Notes under the pieces: generated by a model
Databases searched by the model: none
Seen by the model: the letters and a program-made list of their open reading frames with translations, nothing else
What the model was told of the DNA's origin: nothing
Assembly: GCF_001039355.2 (NCBI RefSeq)
Contig: NW_019776185.1
Location: 1-64,000 of the forward strand
Length of the DNA: 64,000 nt
Reading direction: 5' to 3'
Source: Lingula anatina
Lineage: Eukaryota > Brachiopoda > Lingulata > Lingulida > Lingulidae
In this document: positions 47,001 to 59,445 of the stretch, piece after piece
How the letters are laid out: each line of letters starts with the position of its first letter
Numbering within the stretch: position 1 is the stretch's first letter
Program-made: the position numbers and the translations under genes

Positions 47001-49561
47001 ATATTGCCATAACTTTTCTATTTGCACCCCAATTGTAATCTACAGCAAAATATATTATTTTGATTCATTGGCATAATATCGTATTCACACGTTTATTTTG
47101 TATACAAAAGCATAATATGGGTACAAGAAATGTACCCAGATTCATGTTTCCATATTAAAAAAAAAAAAAAAAAAATTAAAATGTTTGATTGAGACAAATT
47201 AAGTCCATTGTCTTATGAGTAAGGATACATCATACAGCAAGATCTTGTTTGTTATTTTTGAGCTGTCATGTTTATGTTCTCACAGCAGCTGGTGAATGAG
47301 GTAATTAATTATTTGAATTAAGCATTAAGTGGATTAATTATCCAATTATCCACAGAATAAGGACTTTGCTTAAAAGGCTTTCGTTGGACCAGAACCACGG
47401 AACTTTTATGTGCAAGGAAAAGGCCATGTGTGTTTGTGTGTGTTCAGGTATATGTGCACATGTGCAAATGTGGAGGGAAAGTGATTTGTTACATGTAACG
47501 TTTTTTAGTGTAAGTTAAGTGTCACATGACAAATGAATTTCTTTAATAATGAACCAAGACTCCTCTTTATCTTCCGAGATGACAAATTTCTTTGGGTGCC
47601 TTTATTAATTGATAGTATTGTACTTCTCATAGAAAGGTGATCAGGCTGCAAATATGGATGAGGGGGATAATTAAGCGACAGTCTCTCCTTCAGAAATATG
47701 TAATTAGGCTCTTAGCCCACTGAGGAATGGGTATAAGCTGCTTGCAGTCCATCAAAATCTATATGACTACATAATGTTTTGTTTGCTTGCTAATTGGGAT
47801 TCACTACTAATTCAATTCCTCTGAAGGCATTAGTTACTTAATACATGCTCCTCTTTCCGTGATATTGTTTGCCCTGTCTAGTACAAAGTATAGACTCATT
47901 GCATGGCAAATTAATCTCGATGCTGTCAAATTATGGTAATGTCATGAAGATAATGTTCAGAAAATAAATACCAGACAATATTATATTGTGAGAGATGGGT
48001 TTCCATGGGTGATCATACATATTTGACATTGCACATGAGCGTCAGACATAAATCTAGGCACCAGGATTTTGTGATAACATTTGAGAAATGAAGAGAAAGA
48101 GAGAAAAAGAATACTAGTACTTGGTTTTTGTGCATAAGCACACATGGGGACTCTTTTTTTTCCTAGGAATGTCAAATGAGTCGCACACAGATCACAAGTC
48201 ACAACTCCTTACTAAACAAATAATCAGCTGAAGACAGCAGTAGAAAAAACTAAACTGAAATAATAGAAATCATCTAACGCTTGCTCATGTATGATGTTGT
48301 ATAATGTCTTAGGAATAATGGGATTGTTTCCAATACTAAAGTTCTACTGAAGTTCTCTGAAGGTGTGCAAAAAGGCTTTTCATTGTACAAGTCAAACCCA
48401 ATTTGTTACTAACAAAACATATTTATCTGTTTTACAGAAAATTGGTCAAGAAATATCAGCCCGCCAATAAAAAAGAAGATGAAGAGTCGGCGTAAGTATG
48501 GAGTCAAACAAGGTTTATGTTTCACAAAAAGTATGAAATAAAGATTAATTTCAGTGAGGTTAGTAAATGATAAAAACAGAAATATTACTTTTGCATCATC
48601 AGACAATCTAAAGAAACACAATCTATATCAGTTCCATCACCAATAACCAAAAACCCGGGCCATTGATTAATGCACAAAAGGCAGAAAAATAACAGCTGAA
48701 ATCAAGTTTTTGTCTGTTATGTGTACATCTTTTGCCAATGAATATTTAAGAGATGTTGTTTCAAATATAATTTAAGTAGTATCTCATCAACATTACAGAT
48801 TCCTTCACCATTTAAATGCATCTTTAAATCAGTTTTGGGGCTTGAAACTTAGCAACCTAAAGGCTGCTGACCTCATTGCACAAATTGCGATTGTCTTGTT
48901 AAAAGTTTTTACTATCGATGCAGTGGTGACTATGTACATAATCATATATCAAACACATTTATTGCAGACCAATCATTCTTTAAAGATTTTAGACCTTTGT
49001 CATAATGCAAGCCCATTTTGCCTAGCCAGCTATTTTTTTAGCAATCTAAACCTACCCCAAGAACTTATTGTAACTTTCCTGTGGAATGGCCTCTAGAGTT
49101 TTCCCTAGGACATAGTTGACCCTGTTATCTTGTCCTTCCATCATCACATGACAACTGTTTGTCATTGTTACTGAACATAATGGCCATGTTCAGGTGATGG
49201 CAAAATAAGATTATTAACAGACCTAACTTCCTTTATCCCAAAATAATTTAACACAGAGTTTAATACCATAAATTAACAACAAAAGTATTTGGGGTACCTT
49301 GTCAGACCAGCTTTGGCATCTTCTGATGTTAGAATTTTGCAGATTGAAGGTGGGGGTGTGGGTTGAGAAGACCAATTTACAGGTACAGGTAGATAGACAG
49401 ATGAGCACATACTCCTCACGTTATATCACATATACACAGATGGATAGACAGACAGAGAAGCACTTATTGTATACACAGTAGAAGAGTTTTGCTAAGATAA
49501 TGGAGGGGAGCAGTTGCATTGCATGTAATATATAATTTTCATGTGGAGACAAAATGAGAAA

Positions 49562-49608
<47 letters not shown>

Positions 49609-50612
49609 AATTTGCTCCTCTATGAACCATCATTATGCATTCAACACATCACACGTACGAAATGCACATACCAACCCTTTATTCCCTTACTAGTAATGCC
49701 TGTGGCCTGTCATATAAAAGTGATATAGTAGTATCAAAGGTCTGAAGGGTGATTTGTATATATTTATACCTCCACAGTGCAAAGGACTTACTATCACATG
49801 CATTTCATTACCCACATTTCCTTTAATGAAAACCCTTGCCCTAATACATTATTTAAAAATTTCAACCATAGGCTCTTGGTTGGAATCTATGTACAGCTTT
49901 ATTATCAGTATCATGTATGTCTGTGAAATTCAGCAATTTTCATTAACATGTATGAATGTTTTAGTCATGTCACTTAAAATGTAAAGAAGAATGAAATGTA
50001 ACAGACATCCTTTTTCAAATTATGTCACAGAAGAATCAATTGTAAGCAAATACATCACTGTAGAGGTGAAAGGTACAATTTGTATCTAAACACATCAAAA
50101 CATCTACTAGTATTCTCTTTTCACTGTAGTGTAGTCAACTTCAATCTGATTTCAAAACGTAAATTGATAAATTTTCTAGTGATGTGCACAATTTAGCTCA
50201 TAAATGAAGAAAAAAATCAATATTAAAATAAAAAAAGAAGAAAAAATATCGGCGTATTTTCAGGTTTTCTGTGGTGCAGGGCTTCCTTGCCATGCTGAAA
50301 GAGGTTCATGATATTGCCGGTCAACATGAGCTGATCTCAGAGAACATGGCCAGCAGTGTCATCAAAGAGGTCCTCTCTTTAGCACATGAAGTTAAACAGG
50401 AGAGGAAAAAGGTGAGGTTCTAATTCTAATCTGTGAGTATGGCAACAGAGCAGTGTGCATCCCTACAGTAGCCACTTTCATGCATTTGTTTGTTTATACA
50501 TGCATGCACGCATACACATGTACACACACATACACGCACAAGCACACAAATGGTTGATTTTTCATAGTTTTAAACAGTTCTGTTCTAACCCAGCACCAAA
50601 AGAATAGGGAAA

Positions 50613-50701
<89 letters not shown>

Positions 50702-53700
50702 GAAAAGTGCATAATCTTTGGAAGTATTTATTGCCCATATGTAAATGGAAGTATTTATTGTCCATATGTGGAATTAAATTGCTAGTTTGGTTGTATTGCA
50801 GCATTTACAAGAAGCCCAGAAACTACAGCAGCAACTAAATTTAAGTATACAGCAGTTGGACAAGGTAAGAAAGACAGAATACTAGATAATGAAATGAGCA
50901 CTTGAATACTAGAAAATGAAATGAGCACTTGATGTCGCCCAGTAAGTGCTAGATCTTAATCTAGTTAAAGAATAATTACCCTGAAAATTTCAAAACTTTT
51001 TTACTGTAATTGCTAAGGTATACAGTAGCCCAATCCATTGGCAAAATTGTGATTTATAAGCGTGTATCTGAGGCACTCTGCTAATAGAGGTTGAGGCTGC
51101 TGATATTTTCTCTTTTTCAACACATTCTTTGCCCCTTTTTTCTTAACCCTTTTCCCCTGGGTACTTTTTTTCTATATGTAACTCTTTTTTCCTTTCCTAT
51201 TAGCTCAGGAACAGGTGTCTCAGAACAATGGTGACTCACTGTTATTTGTACTTGGGACCTGAACTGAGAGAAATTGTTTGGGGCATGATAGAATTTAGAG
51301 CTTGTAGTTGTTGTACTTGCATTAAATCAAAAATGCAAATATCAAGTTCACAGGCAGACTGTAATAGTATAGGAAATGGTGGGAAAAGCAGAGATGAAAA
51401 GATATTTTTTTTTTATTTTTCTAAGGATAGATTGATGCTGGAGGGAGTCCCATTCAATTTTGCATATGCTAATAATAAAAGGTTTTGCTTAAGGCATAAC
51501 ATTAAATGGCAAAGGGCATTTGATGTTTAAGCTAGGATAATTGTGATTTTATCATTTATGACCCCAATTAAAATATATACATACATATTGCTTGGTGGCT
51601 CCTCATGGATTCTGTAAAATATGAATATGTTGTATATATATATTTATTTAGTTAATATGAATTAATTAACTTTTTCAAAAGTTATTTGGATTTTTAATCT
51701 CCTTTGCAAATTTGAAACTTAAGTCTTAAGCAGATTGCTATTTTTATCTCTCACTATCAGTATAAGCTTTGTAGATATTGGTAAAATAATCTTGCCAAGA
51801 CCTCCAAAGGTAGAGTGATATACATGGGAGACAGTACCATTCAATACATCTAACAAGATTTCCTTGAATGTTCTTTGAAAAGTGGAGCCTCCTTGATTGG
51901 GTGATAATGATCTATGCTGTCTGGGCTTGATGTGTTTAGTTCATGGTAATAGTGTTTACTGTCTTCGTTTACACTGAGAAGACCCATGGATCAATATTTG
52001 TCAGGAATTGTAATGCTATAATACTTTGCAGTAAAAAAATGACTTATATTTGATGGAAAGAAAGGAACAGTTTTTGTTTACTTGCAAGTATTCATTTGCT
52101 TGATCCAGTGCCAATTACTATAATTCTGTTCAGATAAAAAAAGAATGACTGTTGTCTTTGTTTAGGAATATGTAAGGCTCTTAGTTCATTTTATCAATTT
52201 TCTTTATCCAGAGTATGTTGTCTGTTCATTTGGTCAAAATAATGTTCTTGTTTCGGTAAATCACCTCTAAAAATTCTTTATACTTGTACATTTGGTTTAA
52301 TTCAATTTGACATCATGGGGATTACTGCCAACACAGTGCTACCATTCACTTGAACATTACATTGAACTCATATAGATATCAATAAGAATTGAAAAAGACA
52401 AGCACTTGATTATAGTTTTATAGAAATCTGTGGTTTGAATAATTTTAAGTTCAGCGTAATGAATTTTTCATTGTCTCTAAAGTGATTCGCGTCAGTCATG
52501 TGATGAAAGTGCTTCACATATGTGAAATGTTTTTTTTCAGTCTATAGAAATTCAACATTTTACCAATTTTAAAGGTATTTTTAAGATGTAACATATTTAA
52601 TATTTTGTGCATAATTGTATCCTAGCTTTTTCTTGTTTTACAGTGCAAAGGAAAGTATGAGAAGGCTTTTAAAGAAATGGAGAAGGCAGTGGACAATTAC
52701 AAAAGAGCTGATGCAGATATTAACTTGTCTAGAGCAGAAGTAGAAAAGGTAATATTCAATTCTGTGTGTGTTTTTTGATAGAAGTATTGTGGTTTTGATA
52801 GATTTATCATGGTAACCTCACCTTCTTTTAACAGATACTGCAGACAATGGAGATTTATTTTCTAAAGTTTCATATATATCTGCAAATGGGAGAGAACTTT
52901 TTTCTCACTTTCAAAGAAATAATGTAATTTTCATTTTGTATGAAAAATATTAGTCTCATGAAGCGTTGCTTCAATGTTTGCTTTCTCATTAGGACTGTAT
53001 CTTAATATTTTTTTTCTGAACGCTCCCTCTCCTGATTAGTCTAAGATCTCAATATTTGTTATACCCTGGTAAATATCAGATATAATGTATTCTTTGCTTT
53101 GTGTTTTTACCTGTCTTCCAGCATAAGAACACATCCCATATAAAAACACAGCAGTGCGACGAGCTGAAGAACGACTATGCCGCTCAACTTCAGACAACAA
53201 ATAAACATCAGCAAGAGCACTACACAGTCCTTATGCCACAGGTTTTCTCAGTAAGGGCAACTTGGGAACATAAAATTATTAAAGATCATTTTGTTTTATG
53301 TCATTCTCAGCTGCAGGATATTAAGATGGTATTGAGTGAAAACAAGGATTTTTCTCATTAAGTAGTTATGTCAGGAAAGATGTGGCATAGTTATATTGCA
53401 GTTTTGTAACATGGAGTGAAGAGGAACATGCATGTATCCTGTTAGACAGCAAACTTATTTCAATGAAAATATCATAAAAACTCTGAGCTTCAAATTTAAA
53501 GAATGCCAGCTTCTTCATTTTCTAACTTTCACACGTTCATGATCAATATGAATAGACAAATATATTTTTTATCCTTTTTCAGCAATTACAAGAAATGGAT
53601 GAGAAGCGAATCACAGAGCTCCAGAGGTTCATCAAAGAATGTGGAGACATCGAAAGAAATGTTATTCCTATTATAAACACATGTATAGATGGTATACACA

Positions 53701-56700
53701 ATGCAGCTAATTCTGTGAACCCATCAAAAGTTAGTATCGCAACTCACTTGTGCCAAGGACTGACTATACATATTTCATTATAAAATGCTTTCTTTTTATC
53801 TATATAATTTATGTAAAGTGAGTAACTGTTCAGCATTTAATTTTTGAATTATGTTTTTAAATTTTAATAGAATGTTAGTAACATTTGACTACCAAGTAAG
53901 AGTATGGGTAAATAAAATGGAACTAGAGAATGGAATTTTGTTGAATGTTTGTCTGAATTTTTATGCAGTTGATGTAAATAATGCTGTGCAATATTTCAGG
54001 ATTTTAGAAATGTCTTAACCACATTGGGCTTACATCTTTTAAAACTTTATTTTTTAGAATTTATTTTTCTGTTGGACCACTGAGTTGTAAATGTAATACA
54101 CCACTAAAGAAAGTAACATTCTCATCCCTTTTCTTTTTTCCAGGATTCAGAATTGGTGATTGAAAAATACAAGTCGGGCTTCCAAGCACCAGGTGACATT
54201 CCATTTGAAGATTTGAATCAAGTTTTCCACGGAAGCGATAGCTCTCTAAATTCTTCAAAAAGCTCAACTGTGAATGTATCTCGGACTGAAACTTTCAAAG
54301 GGGGGACAGTTTCTGGAAAAAACAAGAAAAGAGGAGGCCTTTTTGGAATATTTAGCTCATCAAAGGTGAGGTATTTTACCAGCTTACATATGTTGACCAT
54401 GTTATCTACCACACATATGTAACTAGGTGGCTTTAACTGGTGACCTACTTAAATGGTGTGACCCACATATAGTTAGGTCACACTGAATGGTTAATAAAAA
54501 AAAGCCTGCTTCCAGGAAGTGGATCATTTATCTAAGCCCTTCCATGTTTAATCCTATCTATTGTCTCGACTGATGAACTTGCTATAACGGTTATTCACTA
54601 ACAGGGGTTTGCAATTAGTTTTCTTCTTCCTGTAGTTCTAGCTTAAACACTGTTAAAAACAGACTCAAATGCTGCTTTATAGTTACACAGTCAATGTATT
54701 ATAGCATATATCTTGTAGTTTAGTCTAGCGTTTACTCTGAAGGCGTGTTCAGATTTAAACTTAGACTGGTTTTTGAATATTATCTGTTTCCAGCTATTAT
54801 AAAAAATGTCTTTTACACCAAGAGATGTACCACTTTACCTCAGCTGGTTTTATCATTTTAACTTATTATGTCTTGCAACACAGTCTAACCCAGTTTCAGT
54901 CTAAGTCTGAAAACTACCTGTGAATATAAACATTTGGTTTGGTTCAATACGTAATGTTAATGATTGTGGTAAGTAATCATCAGTATAGTTTTAGGTCAAG
55001 GTGAAGGTTGTTTGTTTTGAAGGTCTTGTTAGCTTTACTAACCATTACGGATTTGCTCAGTGAGATGACATACTGTAGACATGTTAGTAACCAAGGGCAT
55101 AGTTACAGGTCAAGGTGAAGGTCATTTTGAAGGTCATATTAATTGTACTAACTGTATAGTATACCTTGGGCTGTTAGATCATTTTTATGTATCCATTGAT
55201 TTGAAGTTGTCATCACATGGTCTGTCAAGATAGTTCAGACTAACTTCAAGTTAACAAAAATAGATTGGCAATTAGACCCTATAGGAGATAATAGGTACTT
55301 TTTCCGAAGATTAACATTTTCTATCTGCTAATGAAGTTTTTCAATTTGATGACTGAATAGACAGGATGAAGCATTCTTTTTTCTCGTAGTTTATGTAAGT
55401 TCTTGACTACCTCTAGCTATAGATATAGTTTTAATGTATGTATTGCCACCAAACAAACATGTTATGATACTTAAAACCAAACCATTTTTTAAAGACTGAA
55501 AGGGTTTTTGGGGGTTAAATCATATATTGCATATGCAGATATTCAATCTTTATTTTAGGCCCATAGGATATGGTTGTATTTTAACCTGGAATATGAATTT
55601 TGTTCATAAGTATCAAAATGTGTTTCTAATTTTGCATTCTTATGTGTGTTTCAATTAATTGGTCTCTTTAAATTACAAAATTAATTTGAATACAAGTTAA
55701 TTTTATAAATAAATGAGTGATGAGAACACGGACTGATTGTTAAATGTGCATTGAATTTTGTAACTGTAATTAAAGTCAAAATATTCCATTTCCCTTCTGT
55801 AGATTATAGGATTTTTGGTAAGATCTCGAGATGATTGGTGTTGATTGTTGACTGGCTTTGGTTGGTGGCATGCAGAATTTTTTTCTTTCATTGTCCCAAG
55901 TCAAAAAAAAAAAAAAATGCACATGAAAACTGTTTTATACTTCACATATGTATGTATGTTGTGATTATCTGTTACGCATGCATGGTGTAAATGTTTTTGT
56001 GTTTAAAGCAATGCCTTATTTGTCATATTGAAGTCAGATTTTTTATATGAATGCCATGCTAACGACTGCTTTTTCTCTATCAGTCTTTTTTCTTGTGGTT
56101 TAAGTCATTGTAGCATTTTCATAAAGTCCTGAAGACTTATTGATTTTGACTTTTTAAGGTATTTGATGTAGTTTCAGTTGGAATGTTTTTTCAGTTGCTT
56201 TTCAATATTGATCATGTGTTGTTATTACTGTAGTGTAATATAGATTGAAGGCATCTACATTTTGAAGTACTAGTAGAAGAAAACAGAAGGCATTTGATGC
56301 ATGTTGTAATATAGTATTGAGAGATGTGTCCACTTACAGATGTTTGTCACACCAAGTTCCCTTGTCAGTGCAGCATTTCCTTTGGTAAAAGGATAAAGCG
56401 GAGAAGAGATTAAATATGTTGTGACCGTGACATTTTGACCATTCATGAAAAGGATTAGATAAAAGATATGTGTAAACTGACATTTAACTTTGAGATTCTG
56501 TAAATTTTTAACAGGTTTCAGTGCTAAAAAGTTGGTACGTGACAAGAGATTCTTGGTGTTTTAAAACTTTTATTTTGCATTTTTTGATGTATATTGCCTT
56601 GCTTTCTTTTCACCTTGACCTTGCGGCCTCACCTGCTTTGACCTTGACCTTTAATCTCTTTGCCTACCCGTTTCTAGTCACAATTGTCTAAGGTAATTAT

Positions 56701-59445
56701 TGATTCTTTTTCAAGTATATTTAAGTTTGATCTATGGTTGTCTCCAAATTTTTTGATGGAATATTTGGTATTGTTTGTACGTAGACTTGTCTTGCGACTA
56801 TTGTTTGATATCAGTTTACAAAAAAAAAAAAATACTGCTTAATTGAAAATAACAACAAGTATGGTTCCATCAGCATTGAAACAGAGCTTCAGATAAAGTG
56901 GAATGTGTTAGAGAAGCCTTGATTGACATAACTAACGCAGCAAGATAACAAACACGCCTCATTGATAAACATTGTGTTAACCATACTGCACGAGCTTGGA
57001 TCACACTGATAACATGACATTTTTGGGATATTCGAGGAACATTACGTTCTTATTAAGTCTCATCATTTCCCAGTCAGAAATCATTCTCATATCTTTCTGA
57101 TGATTAAGTTATTTTGAGGAAAAGAAAATCTGATTTGATTTATAGCCTCATTTCTTTTTCTGCCCTCCCCTGCCCTCCCCCCAAAAAATTACAGTGATCT
57201 TTACTGATTTTGTTAATTTTAGCATTACAATTTTTGGAGACTATTAAATGAAATTTGCATAGTTGACAAAATTAATGTCAAGAGCAGTGGTCCATTCCAA
57301 TTGTGGTGAGTGATTAAAAAAGAAAAAGAATAACTTAACTGAAATCATATTTTGAATTTTTATAGCATCAGCTACTTTATATATATATTTCCATTTTTTA
57401 GACGGATGAGACAAAAGAAGATTTCAGCAACTTGCCACCCACTCAACGAAAGAAGAAACTGAATAAAAAGATAGAGGAACTCAGAATTGCAATTGCAAAA
57501 GAGACAGCAGAAAGGTAATTTTTTTTCCACAGATCTTTTATATTTTTATCACAAAGGGAAAAATTTCATTTTCCAAGAAGATCAGTAAATTGTAGTTTGT
57601 ATAAGACAGAGATCCAGTCCCAAATTTCCTGTCTTTATTTTTCAGAGATGGTATGATCAAAATGCAAGAAGTATATCAACAGAATCCAGCACTAGGGGAT
57701 GCCAGTAGTTTAGACAAACAGTTAGAAGAAAATGCACAAAAATTGGACTTACTCAGACAGGAATGTCAAAAATTTGAGGTAGGGAAGGTTTCTGAGGGAG
57801 AGGTGGGGGGAAAAAAGCAAGGGGGAAATACAAGTCAGTATATTACTAATAAAAATCCAGTAAATTACCTCTCACTTTGAGAGAGGTAATTAGATTTATG
57901 CAAAGGGTTTTATTGTTCAGTGTCAGTAACGTATTGTAGACTGTCCCCCCAAAGTCATGGAAGGTGATGGCAGAAAGTGTATTTCTGTGAGTAGAATAAA
58001 AAAGATGAAGGTGACCACTGAAAAAATAGATGTTTGTGCAGTATTTAGAATATAAGATGAATTGCAGTACTAACTTGGGTCTTTCAGGGCTACTTAGCAG
58101 AAGCAGAGGGGCAGGGCACACCGCAGTCAGATCGCAAAAAACGAAACAGTATGACGGACGAAAGTGTCACTTCAAGAAGTACTTCAGATTTAGGAAGTAT
58201 GGGGTCACAACAGCGTGCGTCTGCACCAGGCACGCCATTACAACAACATCAGAGGTAAGCTCTACACTAGAGGCATTCAATGCATGTTAGACCTGTATGT
58301 AGCAAACTCAGCAAAAATGAGTATTTTTATCACCAAGGTATAATATCCTATGCAAATCTTTCAGAAAATTCAGGTTACTTTTACATTATTTATGTTTTTG
58401 CAGAAGAGCCTCATATGTTACACTGTGTTAGATTTGCAGAACCTTTCTCTTTTCTTTGGTTTGAGTAGATTGCTTTAAACATTAAGCTAAAAAATATCAC
58501 TCCAGCAAGAGCCACTTCACCAGCCTGCTACCATACAATGAGACATATTTTACTTACAGCTACAATGAAAGTCCCGACAGTGGTATCCAAGGCAACAGCC
58601 GCGGCCAGTTTGACGCCCAAGACTCGTTTGAAGAAGATGTCCCTGAAGGAGTGCCAGTTTTGGGCGTCTGCGTGGCTGTTTACCCATTTGAAGGTAGAAT
58701 ATACTGCATTTATAGAGCACTACAGTTGCAAACAATTACACCATGAAAAAAGGGAGTTTTAGAACGAGATAACAGAGACAAACTTTCTTTGAAAAATATC
58801 AAGAGAGACAGATTTAGTTGCAATTTTGAGAACTTAAGTATCTATCTCCCCTCCCTTTTTTTTTTTTTTTTTTTTAATTAAGAGGTTTTTGCAATATTTT
58901 AATCACTAGCAAACAGGCAAACCAATGCTGATAAAAACATAACTTCTTTGGATGGCAGAACCAGGGACTGAATCTGAAAATGTTTTGAAGAGAGTTTGGG
59001 CCTTTCAGAGGGCTGAATAGAGATTGGCCATTAGTATGCATGTACTAGCAATGACATTTCGTTAGCAATTCCCCATTTCTTCTCAAGCTGTCAGCCTAAA
59101 TCACAGATACTGGTGGGTAATATGGCCACAAGAGAGGCTGGAGAAAATCAGACATCATCTTCTTCTTAAAAACAGCTCTTAAATTTACATTTTCAAAAAT
59201 GGGTCTTGATTCTTAGAAAATGTGCTTGAAATGCACCCCTTAGGCCTACACTTTTACTCTCCATAATAGATCACTGTTTTCTCTTTATTTCAGCGACAAA
59301 CGATGGCTCAGTGTCCATGGCTCAGGGCGAGCAGTTCTCTATCATTGAAACAGACCAAGGGGACGGTTGGACCTTAGTACGGAGGGAAGCTACGGGAGAG
59401 GAAGGTTTTGTCCCCACTTCATACATTGAAGCCACATACTATTGA
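43932..59445 (+). CDS. Cip4: CIP4/FNBP1/FNBP1L (TOCA) family F-BAR, HR1, SH3 protein (whole gene, first exon uncertain)
   Basis: Thirteen exons join in frame for 560 residues plus stop. The F-BAR domain occupies about residues 1-255 ([20 protein letters not shown] to [12 protein letters not shown]), the HR1/REM domain about 330-405 ([20 protein letters not shown] ... [10 protein letters not shown]) and the SH3 domain about 500-557 (VAVYPFE ... GDGWTLVRR ... [13 protein letters not shown]). In this family the F-BAR dimer bends membrane, HR1 binds GTP-loaded Cdc42 and SH3 recruits N-WASP and dynamin, coupling endocytosis to actin assembly. Vertebrates have three paralogues (TRIP10, FNBP1, FNBP1L); most invertebrates have one, so I use a family name. 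Only the short start exon (family MSWGTELW) is missing. All junction phases agree; total length equals the usual 550-600. Confidence 0.95.
44048..48437. other. F-BAR gene intron, 4.4 kb
   Basis: No exon or known repeat recognised apart from GT-rich and A runs (45648-45684 and about 47158-47175). Open frames are short. Confidence 0.8.
48438..48491 (+). CDS. Cip4: F-BAR gene exon B (54 nt)
   Basis: Acceptor tgttttacag, donor GTAAGT. Encodes [19 protein letters not shown], matching FNBP1L LRNLVKKYCPKRSSKDEEP. Confidence 0.93.
48492..50263. other. F-BAR gene intron, 1.8 kb
   Basis: Contains a GA repeat at 49574-49607; no coding block recognised. Confidence 0.8.
50264..50411 (+). CDS. Cip4: F-BAR gene exon C
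   Basis: Acceptor tattttcag, donor GTGAGG. Encodes [49 protein letters not shown], the second F-BAR helix with the family AGQ.E...E.M pattern. Confidence 0.94.
50613..50699. repeat. (AT)n microsatellite
   Basis: More than forty AT units in the intron between exons C and D. Confidence 0.98.
50802..50864 (+). CDS. Cip4: F-BAR gene exon D (63 nt)
   Basis: Acceptor tattgcag, donor GTAAGA. Encodes [21 protein letters not shown], matching FNBP1L HLQEGRKAQQYLDMCWKQMD. Phase 0 at both ends. Confidence 0.93.
50865..52643. other. F-BAR gene intron, 1.8 kb
   Basis: The 100-codon open frame at 51228-51530 has no recognisable similarity and no splice sites that fit; I treat it as chance. Confidence 0.75.
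52644..52748 (+). CDS. Cip4: F-BAR gene exon E
   Basis: Acceptor tgttttacag, donor GTAATA. Encodes [35 protein letters not shown], a coiled-coil F-BAR segment. Phase 0 at both ends. Confidence 0.93.
53122..53250 (+). CDS. Cip4: F-BAR gene exon F
   Basis: Acceptor gtcttccag, donor GTAAGG after VLMPQVFS. An earlier GT at 53242 would drop VFS; the family alignment (VVIPQIYK then QLQEMDE) favours the later donor. Encodes [20 protein letters not shown] and MPQVFS. Confidence 0.93.
53583..53729 (+). CDS. Cip4: F-BAR gene exon G
   Basis: Acceptor ctttttcag, donor GTTAGT. Encodes [49 protein letters not shown], closely matching FNBP1L QLQEMDERR and RKVIPIISKCLEGM. Confidence 0.95.
54144..54365 (+). 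CDS. Cip4: F-BAR gene exon H, end of F-BAR and basic linker
   Basis: Acceptor cttttttccag, donor GTGAGG. Encodes [28 protein letters not shown], then a Ser-rich linker and the basic [16 protein letters not shown] block, the counterpart of the KLWLFGKKPK block of FNBP1L. Phase 0 at both ends. Confidence 0.94.
54366..57401. other. F-BAR gene intron, 3 kb, at the alternatively spliced linker
   Basis: Vertebrate relatives have alternative exons at this point. This intron holds a 15-nt microexon candidate at 56678 and a weaker one at 55803, both phase 0. Repeated CCTTGACCTT words lie at about 56612-56651, just before the first candidate. Confidence 0.7.
56678..56692 (+). CDS. Cip4: Candidate 15-nt microexon (SQLSK) in the F-BAR/HR1 linker
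   Basis: A pyrimidine-rich tract with UGC (tttgcctacccgtttctag) precedes TCACAATTGTCTAAG, followed by GTAATT. The 15 bases keep the frame between exon H (ends phase 0) and exon I (starts phase 0) and would add Ser-Gln-Leu-Ser-Lys after SSSK. Microexons of this size with UGC near the acceptor are the type controlled by SRRM4 in neurons. No transcript evidence is available here. Confidence 0.5.
57402..57514 (+). CDS. Cip4: F-BAR gene exon I, first HR1 helix
   Basis: Acceptor attttttag, donor GTAATT. Encodes [38 protein letters not shown], matching FNBP1L EDFSHLPPEQRRKKLQQRID. Confidence 0.95.
57646..57778 (+). CDS. Cip4: F-BAR gene exon J, second HR1 helix
   Basis: Acceptor tatttttcag, donor GTAGGG. 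Encodes [44 protein letters not shown]. The turn reads LGD where vertebrate TOCA1 has MGD, a loop needed for Cdc42 binding. Confidence 0.95.
58088..58254 (+). CDS. Cip4: F-BAR gene exon K, Ser-rich linker
   Basis: Acceptor gtctttcag, donor GTAAGC. Encodes [40 protein letters not shown] and a Gln-rich end. Low complexity, with possible phosphorylation sites; family linkers here are equally variable. Confidence 0.92.
58560..58693 (+). CDS. Cip4: F-BAR gene exon L, start of SH3
   Basis: Acceptor ttacttacag, donor GTAGAA. Encodes [44 protein letters not shown]; the FD..D.FEED acidic stretch and (A)V-YPFE match FNBP1L FDDEFEDDDPLP and CKAIYPF. Confidence 0.94.
58694..59293. other. F-BAR gene last intron
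   Basis: Contains a T run at 58856-58875; no exon recognised. Confidence 0.8.
59294..59445 (+). CDS. Cip4: F-BAR gene last exon, rest of SH3 and stop
   Basis: After the acceptor ttatttcag the frame reads [49 protein letters not shown] and TGA at 59443-59445. The SH3 ligand-binding residues (GDGW Trp, the PTSY Pro and Tyr) are present. Confidence 0.96.

Noticed and set aside
51228-51530. 100-codon frame in an F-BAR intron
   Set aside because: Composition unlike a known domain; the flanking exons join correctly without it.
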